Shown: positions 29,206 through 40,543 of the stretch, piece after piece
Layout: each line of letters begins with the position of its first letter
How positions within the stretch are numbered: the stretch's first letter is position 1
Source of the DNA: Pseudomonas sp. JM0905a
GTDB lineage: Bacteria > Pseudomonadota > Gammaproteobacteria > Pseudomonadales > Pseudomonadaceae
DNA: 64,000 nt
Direction: 5' to 3'
Assembly (NCBI RefSeq): GCF_014700075.1
Contig: NZ_JACXBU010000006.1
Location: forward strand, 62,001 to 126,000
The notes under the pieces: generated by a model
What the model was told of the DNA's origin: nothing
Seen by the model: only the letters and a program-made list of their open reading frames with translations
Database searches by the model: none
Program-made: the position numbers and the translations under genes

Positions 29206-30099
29206 ATGCGCGCTCTGGCAGAGTTCATCATGCGCGGTCGTGTGCAGGCCACCCTTGTGGTGGTAGGTGCAGCGGCCCTGCCCCTGATGTTCTGGCTGAG
29301 CGCAGCCGCGGGCAGCCTGGTGCTGCTGCGGCGTGGTGTGAACGATGCTCTCGGCATCATTGCCTGGGCTCTGCTGCCAGCTCTCGGCTGGTGGTACTTC
29401 GGCGAGCCGCGCACCTTGATGGTGCTGCTTGGCGCGCTGGGGTTGGCCCTGGTGCTGCGTTCCAGCGTGTCCTGGACGCGGGTGCTGATGATCAGCGTGG
29501 CGCTTGGTCTGTTGTACGGCCTGGTGCTGGGCGCGGTGTTCCGCGAGCCCATAACCGCCATGGCGGTTGAGCTGCAGAAGCTCATGCCGCAGGTGATGGG
29601 TAACGTCTATTCGCAGTTGGCGGATGACGAGCGAGCGCGTCTGGGAGCCATGGTCGCGCCGGTCCTGACCGGCCTGATCGCGTCGCTGCTGCAGCTGGTC
29701 AGCGTACTGAGCCTGATGCTCGGCCGCTACTGGCAGGCAGCCCTGTACAACCCCGGTGGTTTCGGCGACGAGTTTCGTGCGCTGAAGCTGCCGCCGGCAC
29801 TGGCTTTCGGCCTGCTGGCCGCCATGCTGCTGGGGCCGAACCTGGGCCTGGAGCTGGCGATGCTGACGCCGATCTGCAGCGTGCCGCTGGCATTCGCCGG
29901 CCTGGCCCTGGTGCACGGTCTGGCGAAGCAGGGTGGGCTGGCCGGTTTCTGGCTGGTGGGCTTGTACGTGTCGCTGCTGCTGTTCATGCAACTGATCTAT
30001 CCGTTGCTGGTGGTTCTGGCCATCGTCGACAGTCTGATTGATTTTCGCGGACGCAAGGCGCGCAAGAATGGCGCCGGCCCTGCGAACGGTGAAGGTTAA
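29206..30099 (+). CDS. DUF2232 multi-spanning membrane protein
   Basis: 297 residues, strongly hydrophobic, about eight TM segments (for example VVVGAAALPLMFWLSAAAGSL, LIASLLQLVSVLSLMLG and SLLLFMQLIYPLLVVLAIV). The pattern fits the YybS/DUF2232 family, which sits between rpsR and rplI in Pseudomonas. These proteins resemble S-components of transporters, but no substrate is known. AAGGGA precedes the ATG. The basic cytoplasmic C-terminus (FRGRKARKNGAG) ends 21 bp before rplI. Confidence 0.8.
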   Translation: MRALAEFIMRGRVQATLVVVGAAALPLMFWLSAAAGSLVLLRRGVNDALGIIAWALLPALGWWYFGEPRTLMVLLGALGLALVLRSSVSWTRVLMISVALGLLYGLVLGAVFREPITAMAVELQKLMPQVMGNVYSQLADDERARLGAMVAPVLTGLIASLLQLVSVLSLMLGRYWQAALYNPGGFGDEFRALKLPPALAFGLLAAMLLGPNLGLELAMLTPICSVPLAFAGLALVHGLAKQGGLAGFWLVGLYVSLLLFMQLIYPLLVVLAIVDSLIDFRGRKARKNGAGPANGEG

Positions 30100-30120
30100 A
30101 AGTTAAGAGGTAATTCCCAA

Positions 30121-30567
30121 ATGGAAGTCATCCTGCTGGAAAAAATCGCCAACCTGGGCAACCTGGGCGACAAGGTGAACGTAAAGTCCGGCTACGGCCG
30201 TAACTTCCTGCTGCCGAAAGGCAAGGCCACCGCTGCTACCGCCGAGAACGTTGCTGCGTTCGAAGCTCGCCGCGCTGAGCTGGAAAAGCAGGCTGCTGAC
30301 AAGAAGGCCGCTGCTGAAGCCCGCGCTGCCCAGCTGTCCGAACTGGAAGTGACCATCACTGCCAGCGCCGGCGACGAAGGCAAGCTGTTCGGTTCCATCG
30401 GCACCCACGACATCGCTGACGCCCTGACCGCCGCTGGCGTTCCGGTTGCCAAGGCTGAAGTCCGTCTGCCGAACGGCACCATCCGTCAAGTTGGCGAGTA
30501 CGACGTTGCACTGCACCTGCACACCGACGTCGAAGCTGCGGTCAAGCTGATCGTGATTGCCGGCTAA
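30121..30567 (+). CDS. rplI: 50S ribosomal protein L9
   Basis: 148 residues. N-terminal domain [36 protein letters not shown], long connecting helix rich in Ala/Glu/Lys, and C-terminal domain with [16 protein letters not shown] and [22 protein letters not shown]. Last gene of the rpsF operon; a long hairpin follows. Confidence 0.98.
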   Translation: MEVILLEKIANLGNLGDKVNVKSGYGRNFLLPKGKATAATAENVAAFEARRAELEKQAADKKAAAEARAAQLSELEVTITASAGDEGKLFGSIGTHDIADALTAAGVPVAKAEVRLPNGTIRQVGEYDVALHLHTDVEAAVKLIVIAG

Positions 30568-30610
30568 GCAAGCCGTCGAAGTGAGCTTGCACTCAGGTGC
30601 CGGCTCGCTA

Positions 30611-30657
30611 ACATCGGGCACGTCACTGCGAAAGCGGTGACGTGCCCGATGTCTTTC
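30611..30657 (+). terminator. Long hairpin between rplI and dnaB
   Basis: A 19-bp stem (one T-G wobble) with GAAA tetraloop: 30611-30629 pairs with 30634-30652, followed by CTTTCC. Probably ends the rpsF operon. It lies 28 bp before the dnaB ATG, so it could also reduce readthrough into dnaB. Confidence 0.75.
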
Positions 30658-30680
30658 CAGCCCGAGAATTTTCCGAGCCC

Positions 30681-32075
30681 ATGAACGAAATCACCGCCCC
30701 GGAACAGTTCGACCTGCAAACCGCCGCTCTCAAGGTGCCGCCGCACTCCATCGAGGCCGAGCAGGCCGTCCTCGGGGGCCTGATGCTGGACAACAATGCC
30801 TGGGAGCGTGTGCTCGACCAGGTGTCCGACGGCGACTTCTATCGTCATGACCATCGGCTGATCTTCCGCGCCATCTTCAAGCTGGCCGAGCGCAACTCGC
30901 CATTCGACGTGGTGACTTTGTCCGAGCAACTGGACAAGGAAGGGCAACTGTCCCAGGTGGGCGGCCTGGCCTACCTCGGTGAATTGGCGAAGAACACACC
31001 GTCGGTGGCGAACATCAAGGCCTACGCGCAGATCATTCGCGAGCGCGCCACCCTGCGCCAGTTGATCGGCATCAGCACCGAAATCGCCGACAGCGCCTAT
31101 GCGCCCCAAGGACGGACCGGAGCAGAGATTCTCGACGAGGCCGAGCGCCTGATCTTCCAGATCGCCGAAGCGCGGCCGAAGACCGGTGGCCCGGTGGGAA
31201 TCAATGACATCCTGGTCAAGGCCATCGACCGCATCGACGAACTGTTCAACGCGGGTGACGCCATCACTGGTCTGTCCACCGGCTTCACCGATCTGGACAA
31301 CCTGACCAGTGGCCTGCAGCCGGCCGACATGATCATCGTTGCCGGCCGTCCGTCCATGGGTAAGACCACCTTCGCGATGAACCTGGTCGAGAACGCCCTG
31401 ATGCGCAGCGACAAGGCGATCCTGGTGTATTCCCTGGAAATGCCCTCTGAATCCATCGTGATTCGTATGCTCGCGTCCCTCGGTCGCATCGACCAGACCA
31501 AGGTCCGTGCAGGCCGCCTCGACGATGACGATTGGCCGCGCCTGACTTCAGCAGTCAACCTGCTCAATGACCGCAAGCTGTTCATCGACGATACCGCCGG
31601 CATCTCGCCCTCGGAGATGCGCGCTCGTACCCGCCGCCTGGCGCGCGAGCACGGCGAGATCGGCCTGATCATGGTCGACTACCTGCAACTGATGCAGATT
31701 CCAGGTTCCAGCGGCGATAGCCGGGTGAACGAGATCTCCGAGATTTCGCGCTCGCTCAAGGCCCTGGCCAAGGAATTCAACTGCCCGGTGATCGCTTTGT
31801 CCCAGCTGAACCGGGGCCTCGAACAGCGCCCGAACAAACGCCCGATCAACTCCGACCTTCGCGAATCCGGGGCGATCGAGCAGGATGCCGACATCATCCT
31901 GTTCGTGTACCGCGATGAGGTGTACCACCCCGAGACCGAGTTCAAGGGCGTCGCCGAAATCATCATCGGCAAGCAACGTAACGGTCCGCTGGGCACCGCG
32001 CGGCTGGCCTTCCTCGGCAAGTACTCGCGTTTCGAGAACCTCGCGCCGGGCGCCTACCAGTTCGACGACGAGTAA
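30681..32075 (+). CDS. dnaB: Replicative DNA helicase DnaB
   Basis: Hexameric 5'-3' helicase of the replisome. 464 residues from the ATG at 30681 (MNEITAPEQFDLQTAALKVPP); an in-frame ATG 39 bp earlier lies inside the hairpin and is unlikely. The N-terminal domain has PHSIEAEQAVLGGLMLDN. The RecA-like domain has Walker A GRPSMGKTTFAMNL, Walker B GLIMVDYLQLM, and ALSQLNRGLEQRPNKRP and RESGAIEQDADIILF. No intein is present. SD before the ATG is weak. Confidence 0.97.
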   Translation: MNEITAPEQFDLQTAALKVPPHSIEAEQAVLGGLMLDNNAWERVLDQVSDGDFYRHDHRLIFRAIFKLAERNSPFDVVTLSEQLDKEGQLSQVGGLAYLGELAKNTPSVANIKAYAQIIRERATLRQLIGISTEIADSAYAPQGRTGAEILDEAERLIFQIAEARPKTGGPVGINDILVKAIDRIDELFNAGDAITGLSTGFTDLDNLTSGLQPADMIIVAGRPSMGKTTFAMNLVENALMRSDKAILVYSLEMPSESIVIRMLASLGRIDQTKVRAGRLDDDDWPRLTSAVNLLNDRKLFIDDTAGISPSEMRARTRRLAREHGEIGLIMVDYLQLMQIPGSSGDSRVNEISEISRSLKALAKEFNCPVIALSQLNRGLEQRPNKRPINSDLRESGAIEQDADIILFVYRDEVYHPETEFKGVAEIIIGKQRNGPLGTARLAFLGKYSRFENLAPGAYQFDDE

Positions 32076-32168
32076 CGGGCAGTCCGCGCGGGCAGTCGCG
32101 CTGGATCAATGAATACGGGCGACCAGACGGTATGATGGGCGCCCGTTTTCGTTCATGAGCCCGCCTCA

Positions 32169-33245
32169 ATGCGCCCACTGATCGCCGCTGTCGACCTCTC
32201 CGCCATCCGCCACAACTACGCCGTCGCCAAGCGCTGCGCGCCGGGCCGTCAGGCCTTTGCGGTGGTCAAGGCGAATGCCTATGGCCATGGTGTGCGCGAG
32301 GTAGTTGCCAGCCTGCGTGGCGAGGCCGATGGCTTTGCCGTGGCCTGCCTGGAGGAGGCTGCTGAAGTGCGCGCCCTCGATGATGAGGCGCGTGTTCTCC
32401 TGCTGGAGGGCTGCTTCGAACCGGCTGAATACCAGTTGGCCGCCCAACTCGGCCTGGACCTGGTGATTCAGGGCGTGGAACAGGTCGAAGCGCTGCTCGC
32501 CGCGCCGCTGGTGCGCCCGCTGAACGTGTGGCTCAAGCTGGACTCCGGCATGCATCGCCTGGGCTTCACCGCGCAAGCACTGCGCCACTGGCACGGCCGT
32601 CTGCGTGGCGCGGCCCAGGTTGCCGAACTCAACCTGATCAGCCATTTCGCCTGCGCCGACGTACGCGGCCACACGCTGAACGAGGCGCAGCTGGAGGCCT
32701 TCCTCGACCTGCTGGACCTCGATTTCGACCAGCGCAGCCTGGCCAACTCCGCCGCGATCCTGACCATGCCCGCCTCCCATATGGACTGGCTGCGTCCCGG
32801 CATCATGCTCTACGGCGCCACGCCGCTTGCCGATCTCGGCGCCGCCGAGCTGGGCCTGAAACCAGCCATGACCCTCAGCGCCCAGCTGATCGCCGTGCGC
32901 GAGATCGCGGCAGGGGAAAGCGTCGGCTACGGCGCGACCTGGGAGGCCAGCCGGCCGTCGCGAATCGGGACTGTGAGCTGCGGCTACGCCGACGGTTATC
33001 CGCGCCACGCGCCCAGTGGCACTCCGGTTGTGGTCAACGGCCAGCGCGTGCCGCTGGCGGGGCGGGTATCCATGGACATGCTCGCCGTGGATCTCACTGA
33101 CCTGCCGGACGCTCAGGTTGGTGATCCGGTCGAACTCTGGGGCGCCCAGCTTCCGGTGGATGAACTGGCCGAGGCTTGCGGCACCATCGGCTACGAATTG
33201 CTGACCAAGGTCACCGCGCGGGTGCCGAGGCGTTATCTGGCCTGA
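32169..33245 (+). CDS. alr: Alanine racemase (biosynthetic type)
   Basis: PLP enzyme making D-alanine for peptidoglycan. 358 residues. Lys34 in AVVKANAYGHG carries PLP and a Tyr near 254 in ESVGYGATW is the second catalytic base. The C-terminal beta-domain has GRVSMDMLAVDLTD. No signal peptide, so it is the cytoplasmic biosynthetic enzyme rather than a periplasmic broad-specificity racemase. Follows dnaB, as in other pseudomonads. Confidence 0.96.
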   Translation: MRPLIAAVDLSAIRHNYAVAKRCAPGRQAFAVVKANAYGHGVREVVASLRGEADGFAVACLEEAAEVRALDDEARVLLLEGCFEPAEYQLAAQLGLDLVIQGVEQVEALLAAPLVRPLNVWLKLDSGMHRLGFTAQALRHWHGRLRGAAQVAELNLISHFACADVRGHTLNEAQLEAFLDLLDLDFDQRSLANSAAILTMPASHMDWLRPGIMLYGATPLADLGAAELGLKPAMTLSAQLIAVREIAAGESVGYGATWEASRPSRIGTVSCGYADGYPRHAPSGTPVVVNGQRVPLAGRVSMDMLAVDLTDLPDAQVGDPVELWGAQLPVDELAEACGTIGYELLTKVTARVPRRYLA

Positions 33246-33313
33246 GTGGCGCGTAGCGGGTAGGGTGCGCCGCGTGCACCAATGATTCCTGCCTGTAGTC
33301 AGCCGGGGGATTC

Positions 33314-35221
33314 TTAAAGCAATCCGCTGCGGATCTTCAGCACATCGAGCTGCAGGCTCGCCTCTTCCGACAGCTCGCCGTCCTCGCCGAACAGCACCAT
33401 GCCCGAGCGGCCACGGGCCTTGACCTTGTACAGGGCCTGATCGGCGGTCTGGTAGAGCCCGGAGAAGTGCCGGGCGTGCTGCGGGAAAAGGGCGATGCCG
33501 ATGCTGATGCTGACCGTCAGTTGCTCCGCGCCGTAGCACATCGGCGCTGACAGCTCCTCCAGCAGCCGCCGGGCCAGGTCGCACGCTTCGGCCTCGGCGT
33601 CCGCACCACCGATCAGCACGGCGAATTCGTCACCACCCAGGCGCGCCACCGCATCGCCGCCACGCACATGCTGGCGCAGGCGCCGGCCAATGGTGCGCAG
33701 CATCTCGTCGCCGGCGTCATGGCCGAAGCGGTCATTGATCGGCTTGAAGTGATCGAGGTCGATCAGCAGCAGCGCCAGCGGTTCCTCGTGCCGCTTGGCA
33801 TTGGCCAGCGCCGATTCGGTGCGTTCGATCAGATAGCGGCGGTTCGGCAGTTCGGTCAGCGCATCGTGGAAGGCCGCGTGCTCCAGCTCCCGTTCGCGCT
33901 CGCAGAGGCGCTGGTTGGCGGCGGCCAGCTCGGCGGTCCTGGCGACGACGGCAGCCTGCAATTCATCGGCGCTGGCCTGCATCTGCGCCAGGCGGGCGGC
34001 CTTCTCGCGGTCGGCCTGCACCAGGGCGGCGGCACGCTCCTGCTTGAGCATCTGGATGCGGTAGGCAAGGGCGAAGGAGAACAGGATCGACTCCGCCGCG
34101 ATGGCGACGGGAAACATGTAGGCGGTGAAGTTGATCGGCTGGATCAGCCCGGCGGCGCGCATCACCAGCACTGCGGTGCTGACCAGCACGGTGCCGTAGC
34201 CGATCAGGTAGAAGCGCGCCGGAATGAAGCCCTGGCGCCAGCGGATCACTGCGCTGATCAGCGCAGTGGGCACGGTCACGATCGGCGTGACAGCGATCAG
34301 GATGGCGCCCTCGGCGCGATAACCGAAGAAATTGATCAGGATGGCGACGGCGTAGAGCACGCAGGCCACGTTGAACAGGCGGTCGGACCAGCGCAGGCCG
34401 CGCTTGGTGAAGAGCAGCTCCTGGGTGAAGCGCATGACGAAAATGCCCCAGAGCGCGGGCAGTGTGATTCGGTCCAGCCATACTGGCACCGGCGCGTCGG
34501 GCCAGAAGTACTGGAAGCCGTGCCCGGTCATGCTGAGGATGAACACCAGTGCCGAGGACGTGGCCAGTACGTACCAGAGGTAGGCCTTGTCGCGCAGCGC
34601 CACGAGGATGAACAGGTTGTAGAGGAACAGCGCCAGGATCACCCCGTAGACCAGGCCGAAACCGAGGTTCTCGGTGGACTTCAGCTCTTTCAGGTCATCC
34701 AGTTGCCACACCTTCAGGGGGAAGGAGTTGCCCGCCGGGTCGTAGCTGCGCAAGTACAGGGTGAGGGGCTCAGCGCCGATTTCCGGCAGCTTGAACAGCA
34801 TGCGCCGGTAGGAGTAGTCGCGGGTTTCGGCAAACGGCAGGGCCTCGCTGCTTTCCCGCCGGCTCCAGCCGCCCTGGCCATCCGGCAGGAACAGGCTGAC
34901 GCGATAGACGGTGATGCCCGAGTTCTCCAGCCACCATTGCTGCGGGGTGCCACCACTGCGGCTGAGCTGAACCCGCACCCACCACACGCTGCGGCTCTGG
35001 CCGACGGTGGCGCGGCCGTTGGCGCGGGTGAAACGCTGCTGCACCTCCGGCCTGGCCATATCCTGGATATCCAGCGTACCGTCCGGGTCTTCCAATAGGT
35101 CGATCGCTCCATTGAGCGTCGCGCCGCTGCTCTGCGGCGTCAGTTCGAAGGCTGCCTGGGCCGGCGCGGTCAGGCCCAGCCAGCAAAAGAGCAGGAAGAG
35201 GGAAAGGATCGGACGTCGCAC
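33314..35221 (-). CDS. 7TM-DISM diguanylate cyclase
   Basis: Membrane-bound c-di-GMP synthase of about 635 residues. GTG start at 35221 with AAGGAG 8 bp upstream; a longer ORF extends upstream without SD. Signal peptide RRPILSLFLLFCWLGLTAPAQA, a periplasmic 7TMR-DISMED2 domain at about 25-165, a seven-helix 7TM-DISM region at about 185-385, a short coiled coil, then GGDEF at about 450-610. The active-site loop is an intact GGDEF (ARLGGDEFAVL). No RxxD I-site is evident in its usual place. The periplasmic domain probably senses a carbohydrate-type ligand (family inference). It is divergent from the ygiQ-like gene, and its P. aeruginosa counterpart is, from memory, PA4929. Confidence 0.9.
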   Translation of the reverse strand: MRRPILSLFLLFCWLGLTAPAQAAFELTPQSSGATLNGAIDLLEDPDGTLDIQDMARPEVQQRFTRANGRATVGQSRSVWWVRVQLSRSGGTPQQWWLENSGITVYRVSLFLPDGQGGWSRRESSEALPFAETRDYSYRRMLFKLPEIGAEPLTLYLRSYDPAGNSFPLKVWQLDDLKELKSTENLGFGLVYGVILALFLYNLFILVALRDKAYLWYVLATSSALVFILSMTGHGFQYFWPDAPVPVWLDRITLPALWGIFVMRFTQELLFTKRGLRWSDRLFNVACVLYAVAILINFFGYRAEGAILIAVTPIVTVPTALISAVIRWRQGFIPARFYLIGYGTVLVSTAVLVMRAAGLIQPINFTAYMFPVAIAAESILFSFALAYRIQMLKQERAAALVQADREKAARLAQMQASADELQAAVVARTAELAAANQRLCERERELEHAAFHDALTELPNRRYLIERTESALANAKRHEEPLALLLIDLDHFKPINDRFGHDAGDEMLRTIGRRLRQHVRGGDAVARLGGDEFAVLIGGADAEAEACDLARRLLEELSAPMCYGAEQLTVSISIGIALFPQHARHFSGLYQTADQALYKVKARGRSGMVLFGEDGELSEEASLQLDVLKIRSGLL

Positions 35222-35388
35222 CGCACACGCTCCTTGTAAGTTATTTACTACTGCGGCCTGGCGGTTTGTAGGTCGGCAGAAGTATAGCGACCCGGAGTAT
35301 TTGTGATCACTTTGTACGCTATTTCCTACAGCCTTGCATTCAGCCCCTGAAGAAACCAAGTGTCAGCGTCGGATTTGCTCAAAATTTG

Positions 35389-35397
35389 TGCTATATT
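35389..35397 (+). promoter_or_regulatory. Extended -10 promoter of the ygiQ-like gene
   Basis: TGCTATATT (TGN plus TATATT), with no convincing -35 box at 16-18 bp. It gives a short leader of about 30 nt to the ATG at 35433. Confidence 0.4.
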
Positions 35398-35432
35398 CCG
35401 CGCCCCGTAAAAAAGCCCGCTGGTCAAAAAAT

Positions 35433-37727
<2,295 letters not shown>

Positions 37728-37728
37728 T

Positions 37729-37758
37729 GAAAACGCCAGCCTTCGGGCTGGCGTTTTC
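37729..37758. terminator. Strong terminator after the ygiQ-like gene
   Basis: 13-bp perfect stem (37729-37741 with 37746-37758) with a TTCG tetraloop, starting GAAAAC and ending GTTTTC, so it can function in both directions. It begins 2 bp after the stop codon. Confidence 0.9.
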
Positions 37759-37765
37759 GTATCCG

Positions 37766-37814
37766 TGAGCGAACTCTGCTCGCGAACAACCGTGCCGCTG
37801 ACTCGCTCCTACAC
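37766..37814. repeat. REP-type remnant
   Basis: GTGAGCGAACTCTGCTCGCGAAC followed about 20 bp later by CTCGCTCCTACA. It matches a degenerate copy of the Pseudomonas GTAGGAGCGAGC...GCTCGCGAAC repeat family. Confidence 0.45.
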
Positions 37815-37849
37815 TGTCGTCTGTCGGCTTCTTCCTACAAAATGGTGGC

Positions 37850-37865
37850 TGGCACTATAGTGCCA
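37850..37865. promoter_or_regulatory. Perfect 16-bp palindrome, probable operator
   Basis: TGGCACTATAGTGCCA reads the same on both strands. It includes TATAGT, a good -10 hexamer, and lies 29 bp before the beta-helix gene start, so a dimeric repressor bound here would cover the promoter. No regulator gene is adjacent. Confidence 0.5.
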
Positions 37866-37894
37866 AAATCATAAGAAGAACCCGGTACTGCCCC

Positions 37895-39130
37895 ATGCGC
37901 GCCCTCTTGCTCCTGGCCCTCGCCCTCCTGCTCACCGGCTGCGGCGAACAGGCCGAATCCCTCGTTACCCATGCCGATTTCCAGAAAGACCTGCAGACAC
38001 GCCTGATCAAGGCCAGGCCCGGCACCGTCATTGAAATCCCCGCCGGCACCTGGCAGCTGGACCGCGGCCTCAGCCTCAAGGTCAGCGGCGTGACCCTCAA
38101 GGGCGCCGGCATGGATAAGACCATCCTCAACTTCAAGGGCCAGAAGGCCGGCGCCGAAGGGCTGCTGGTGGACGCCTCGGACTTCACCATCGAAGACCTC
38201 GCCCTGGAAGACAGCAAGGGCGACGCCCTCAAGGTGGTCGGTGGGCGGAACATCGTCATCCGCAATGTACGCACCGAATGGACCAACGGCCCGGCCACCG
38301 AGAACGGCGCCTATGGCATCTACCCGGTGCAGACGGAGAACACCCTGATCGAAGGCGCGGTGGCCATCGGTGCGTCGGATGCCGGCATCTACGTCGGCCA
38401 GTCGCGCAATGTGGTGGTACGCAACAGCCGCGCCGAGCGCAACGTCGCCGGCATCGAGATCGAGAACACTATAGGCGCCGACGTCTACGACAACCTCGCC
38501 TCCGGCAATACCGGCGGCATCCTGGTGTTCAACATGCCCAACCTGCAGCAGCCGGGGCACGGTACGCGCATCTACCGCAACAAGGTGGAGGGCAACAATC
38601 ACGACAATTTCGGCCACAAGGGCACCCCGGTGGCCAGCGTGCCAGCCGGCTCCGGCGTGGTGATCAACTCCAACGACGATGTGGAAATCTTCGACAACGA
38701 CATCGGCTACCACCGCACTGCCAACGTCATTGTCAGCAGCTACTTCAGCACCGGCTACAGCGACCTCTCCACCACGAAGGACTTCGATCCCTACCCGGAG
38801 CGCATCGCCATCCACGGCAACCGCTTCGGTCCTGCTGGCGACAGCCCGGACCACCTGGAATTGAAGGCCCTGAAGATCGCCCAGTTCGGAATCAATGGCC
38901 GGCTGCCGGACATCCTCTGGGACGGCTACGTGAATCCGGCCCGTCTGGTAGACGGCAAGCTGCCGGTGGAGCTGGGCATCTGCGTCGACAACGGCGCGGC
39001 CACCCTGGTCAACGTCGACGGGCCGAACAACTTCAAGAACATCAGCACCGACATGGGCGCCCACCGCTGCAAGCTGCCACCGCTGCCGGAAGTGGTGCTG
39101 GCCAGCGCCGTGGAGAACGAGGATTCATGA
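37895..39130 (+). CDS. Parallel beta-helix lipoprotein (TIGR03805-like)
   Basis: 411 residues. Lipoprotein signal peptide MRALLLLALALLLTGCGEQ with lipobox LTGC. From about residue 40 to 300 come short right-handed beta-helix rungs of about 22 residues (GVTLKGAGMDKTILNFKG, FTIEDLALEDSKGDALKV, NIVIRNVRTEW, NTLIEGAVAIGASDAGIYV, NVVVRNSRAERNVAGIEIEN). Such proteins resemble carbohydrate-binding or pectate-lyase-type folds, but no catalytic set is obvious. It overlaps by 4 bp (ATGA) a haem-binding lipoprotein gene. This pairing matches the paired families I know as TIGR03805 and TIGR03806. A palindrome sits in its promoter. Function unknown. Confidence 0.8.
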   Translation: MRALLLLALALLLTGCGEQAESLVTHADFQKDLQTRLIKARPGTVIEIPAGTWQLDRGLSLKVSGVTLKGAGMDKTILNFKGQKAGAEGLLVDASDFTIEDLALEDSKGDALKVVGGRNIVIRNVRTEWTNGPATENGAYGIYPVQTENTLIEGAVAIGASDAGIYVGQSRNVVVRNSRAERNVAGIEIENTIGADVYDNLASGNTGGILVFNMPNLQQPGHGTRIYRNKVEGNNHDNFGHKGTPVASVPAGSGVVINSNDDVEIFDNDIGYHRTANVIVSSYFSTGYSDLSTTKDFDPYPERIAIHGNRFGPAGDSPDHLELKALKIAQFGINGRLPDILWDGYVNPARLVDGKLPVELGICVDNGAATLVNVDGPNNFKNISTDMGAHRCKLPPLPEVVLASAVENEDS

Positions 39131-40236
39131 GGCTCGTCATCTGCCTGGCGCTCCTGCTGCTGGCCGGTTGCGGCCAGCAGGGCGACCCCCTCTATCTGCC
39201 GGAGGGCGAGGCCTACCCGGAAAAGCTCAGCGGCTGGGGCATGCTGCAGCATGCTGATGGCCACCTGCGGCCGGCCGCAGAAGCTCTGGCCTACGACCTC
39301 AATACGCCACTGTTCAGCGACTACGCCCACAAGCTGCGCACCGTCTGGATGCCGGCGGGGCAGGCGGCACGCTACGGCGAGGAACGCTTCGACTTTCCCG
39401 TCGGCACCGTGCTGACCAAGACCTTCTACTACCCGACGGACGAACAGGGCCGGTTGCTGAAGAACACCACGGATGACCGCGACCCGGCCATGGGGCTGGA
39501 CCTCGCTAAGGTGAGGCTGGTGGAGACCCGTGTGCTGCTGCGCCAGCGGCAGGGCTGGGTGGCGCTGCCCTATGTGTGGGACGAAGCGCAGCGGGAAGCC
39601 ACCCTGGAATGGACCGGCGCCAGCGCGGCGCTGGAACTGCAGGACGGGCAGGGCGGCAGCCTGGCGGTGGACTACCAGGTGCCCGACGCCAACCAGTGTG
39701 CCGGCTGCCACGAGGAGCGCCATGGAGCAGGCGTGCAACCGCTGGGCTCCAAGGCCCGTCACCTGAACCGTGACCTGGCCTATCCGGACGCCGTGGATAA
39801 CCAGCTGCAACGCTGGCAGCGCCAGGGATTGCTGCAAGGACTGCCGGCGCCCGAAGGCATCCCGCGCAATGCCTTGGCCAGTGCGCCGCGCAAGGGCGAA
39901 AGCCTGGAGCTGCAGGCGCGCAGTTACCTCGACATCAACTGCGCCCACTGCCACAACCCCAAGGGCCCGGCGCGCACTTCCGGCCTCTACCTCGACCCGG
40001 CCACGCCGCTCGGCATCCCGTTCGGCCTGTGCAAGCAGCCGGTGGCGGCAGGCAAGGGCTCCGGCGACCGCCGGGTGGATATCCATCCCGGGCAGCCCGG
40101 CGCGTCCGTGCTGATCTACCGCGTGGAAAGCACCGACCCCAGCGTGATGATGCCCGAGCTGGGACGCTCCACCGCTCACCGCGAAGGGCTGGAGATGCTG
40201 ACCCGCTGGATTGCTGGCTTGCCGGACGGGTGCTAG
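39127..40236 (+). CDS. Haem-binding lipoprotein (HNE_0200/SO2930 type)
   Basis: 369 residues starting MRLVICLALLLLAGCGQQ, with lipobox LAGC. Two CxxCH haem c motifs are visible: CAGCHEE at about residue 193 and CAHCHNP at about 274. Between them lies a soluble region with VGTVLTKTFYYP and GVQPLGSKARHLNRDL. C-terminal VMMPELGRSTAHREGLEML probably supplies an axial Met. It is translationally coupled to the beta-helix gene. Anchored facing the periplasm or outer-membrane surface. The electron partner and substrate are unknown; family membership is from memory. Confidence 0.82.
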   Translation: MRLVICLALLLLAGCGQQGDPLYLPEGEAYPEKLSGWGMLQHADGHLRPAAEALAYDLNTPLFSDYAHKLRTVWMPAGQAARYGEERFDFPVGTVLTKTFYYPTDEQGRLLKNTTDDRDPAMGLDLAKVRLVETRVLLRQRQGWVALPYVWDEAQREATLEWTGASAALELQDGQGGSLAVDYQVPDANQCAGCHEERHGAGVQPLGSKARHLNRDLAYPDAVDNQLQRWQRQGLLQGLPAPEGIPRNALASAPRKGESLELQARSYLDINCAHCHNPKGPARTSGLYLDPATPLGIPFGLCKQPVAAGKGSGDRRVDIHPGQPGASVLIYRVESTDPSVMMPELGRSTAHREGLEMLTRWIAGLPDGC

Positions 40237-40242
40237 TCCACT

Positions 40243-40340
40243 TGTAGGGGCGAATTCATTCGCCAAGCAGGCCGAAGGTCTGCCGGCCCTTGTTGAAGGG
40301 GACAGCTTCGCTGCCCTTGGCGAATGAATTCGCCCCTGCA
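40243..40340. repeat. REP-type inverted repeat (GCGAATGAATTCGC family)
   Basis: TGTAGGGGCGAATTCATTCG opens the element and CGAATGAATTCGCCCCTGCA closes it, about 55 bp apart, with inner arms also partly complementary. It lies in the 361-bp gap 40237-40597; the rest of the gap holds the sigma-54 promoter at 40544 and no ORF I would call. Confidence 0.75.
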
Positions 40341-40543
40341 GAGGTCATTCACCCTTGATAGCCCGTTATACCCAATCGGCCTAACCAGTTCGCTGCGTGT
40401 TCCCTTCTCCTTCATCTTCGACCGCTAGGCTTGAGTCTCACCTGCTGGCCCGCCGCGAACCATTTTTGTGCGGCCGGGTCATCCGGGTGCGAAGGTGGCC
40501 CTTTTCCGGTGCTCGGAAGGGCCGAAATCCGTGGTTCGGGGGC

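Noticed and set aside
38278-39126. Long upstream extension of the haem lipoprotein frame
   Set aside because: It overlaps the beta-helix gene in another frame and would place the lipoprotein signal peptide inside the protein; the ATG at 39127 is correct.
40243-40340. CRISPR-like repeat array
   Set aside because: Only one inverted pair per site, no regularly spaced direct repeats and no cas genes.
40340-40543. NtrC sites upstream of the transglutaminase operon
   Set aside because: No TGCAC-N7-GTGCA dyad is present; only isolated GGTGC words are seen.
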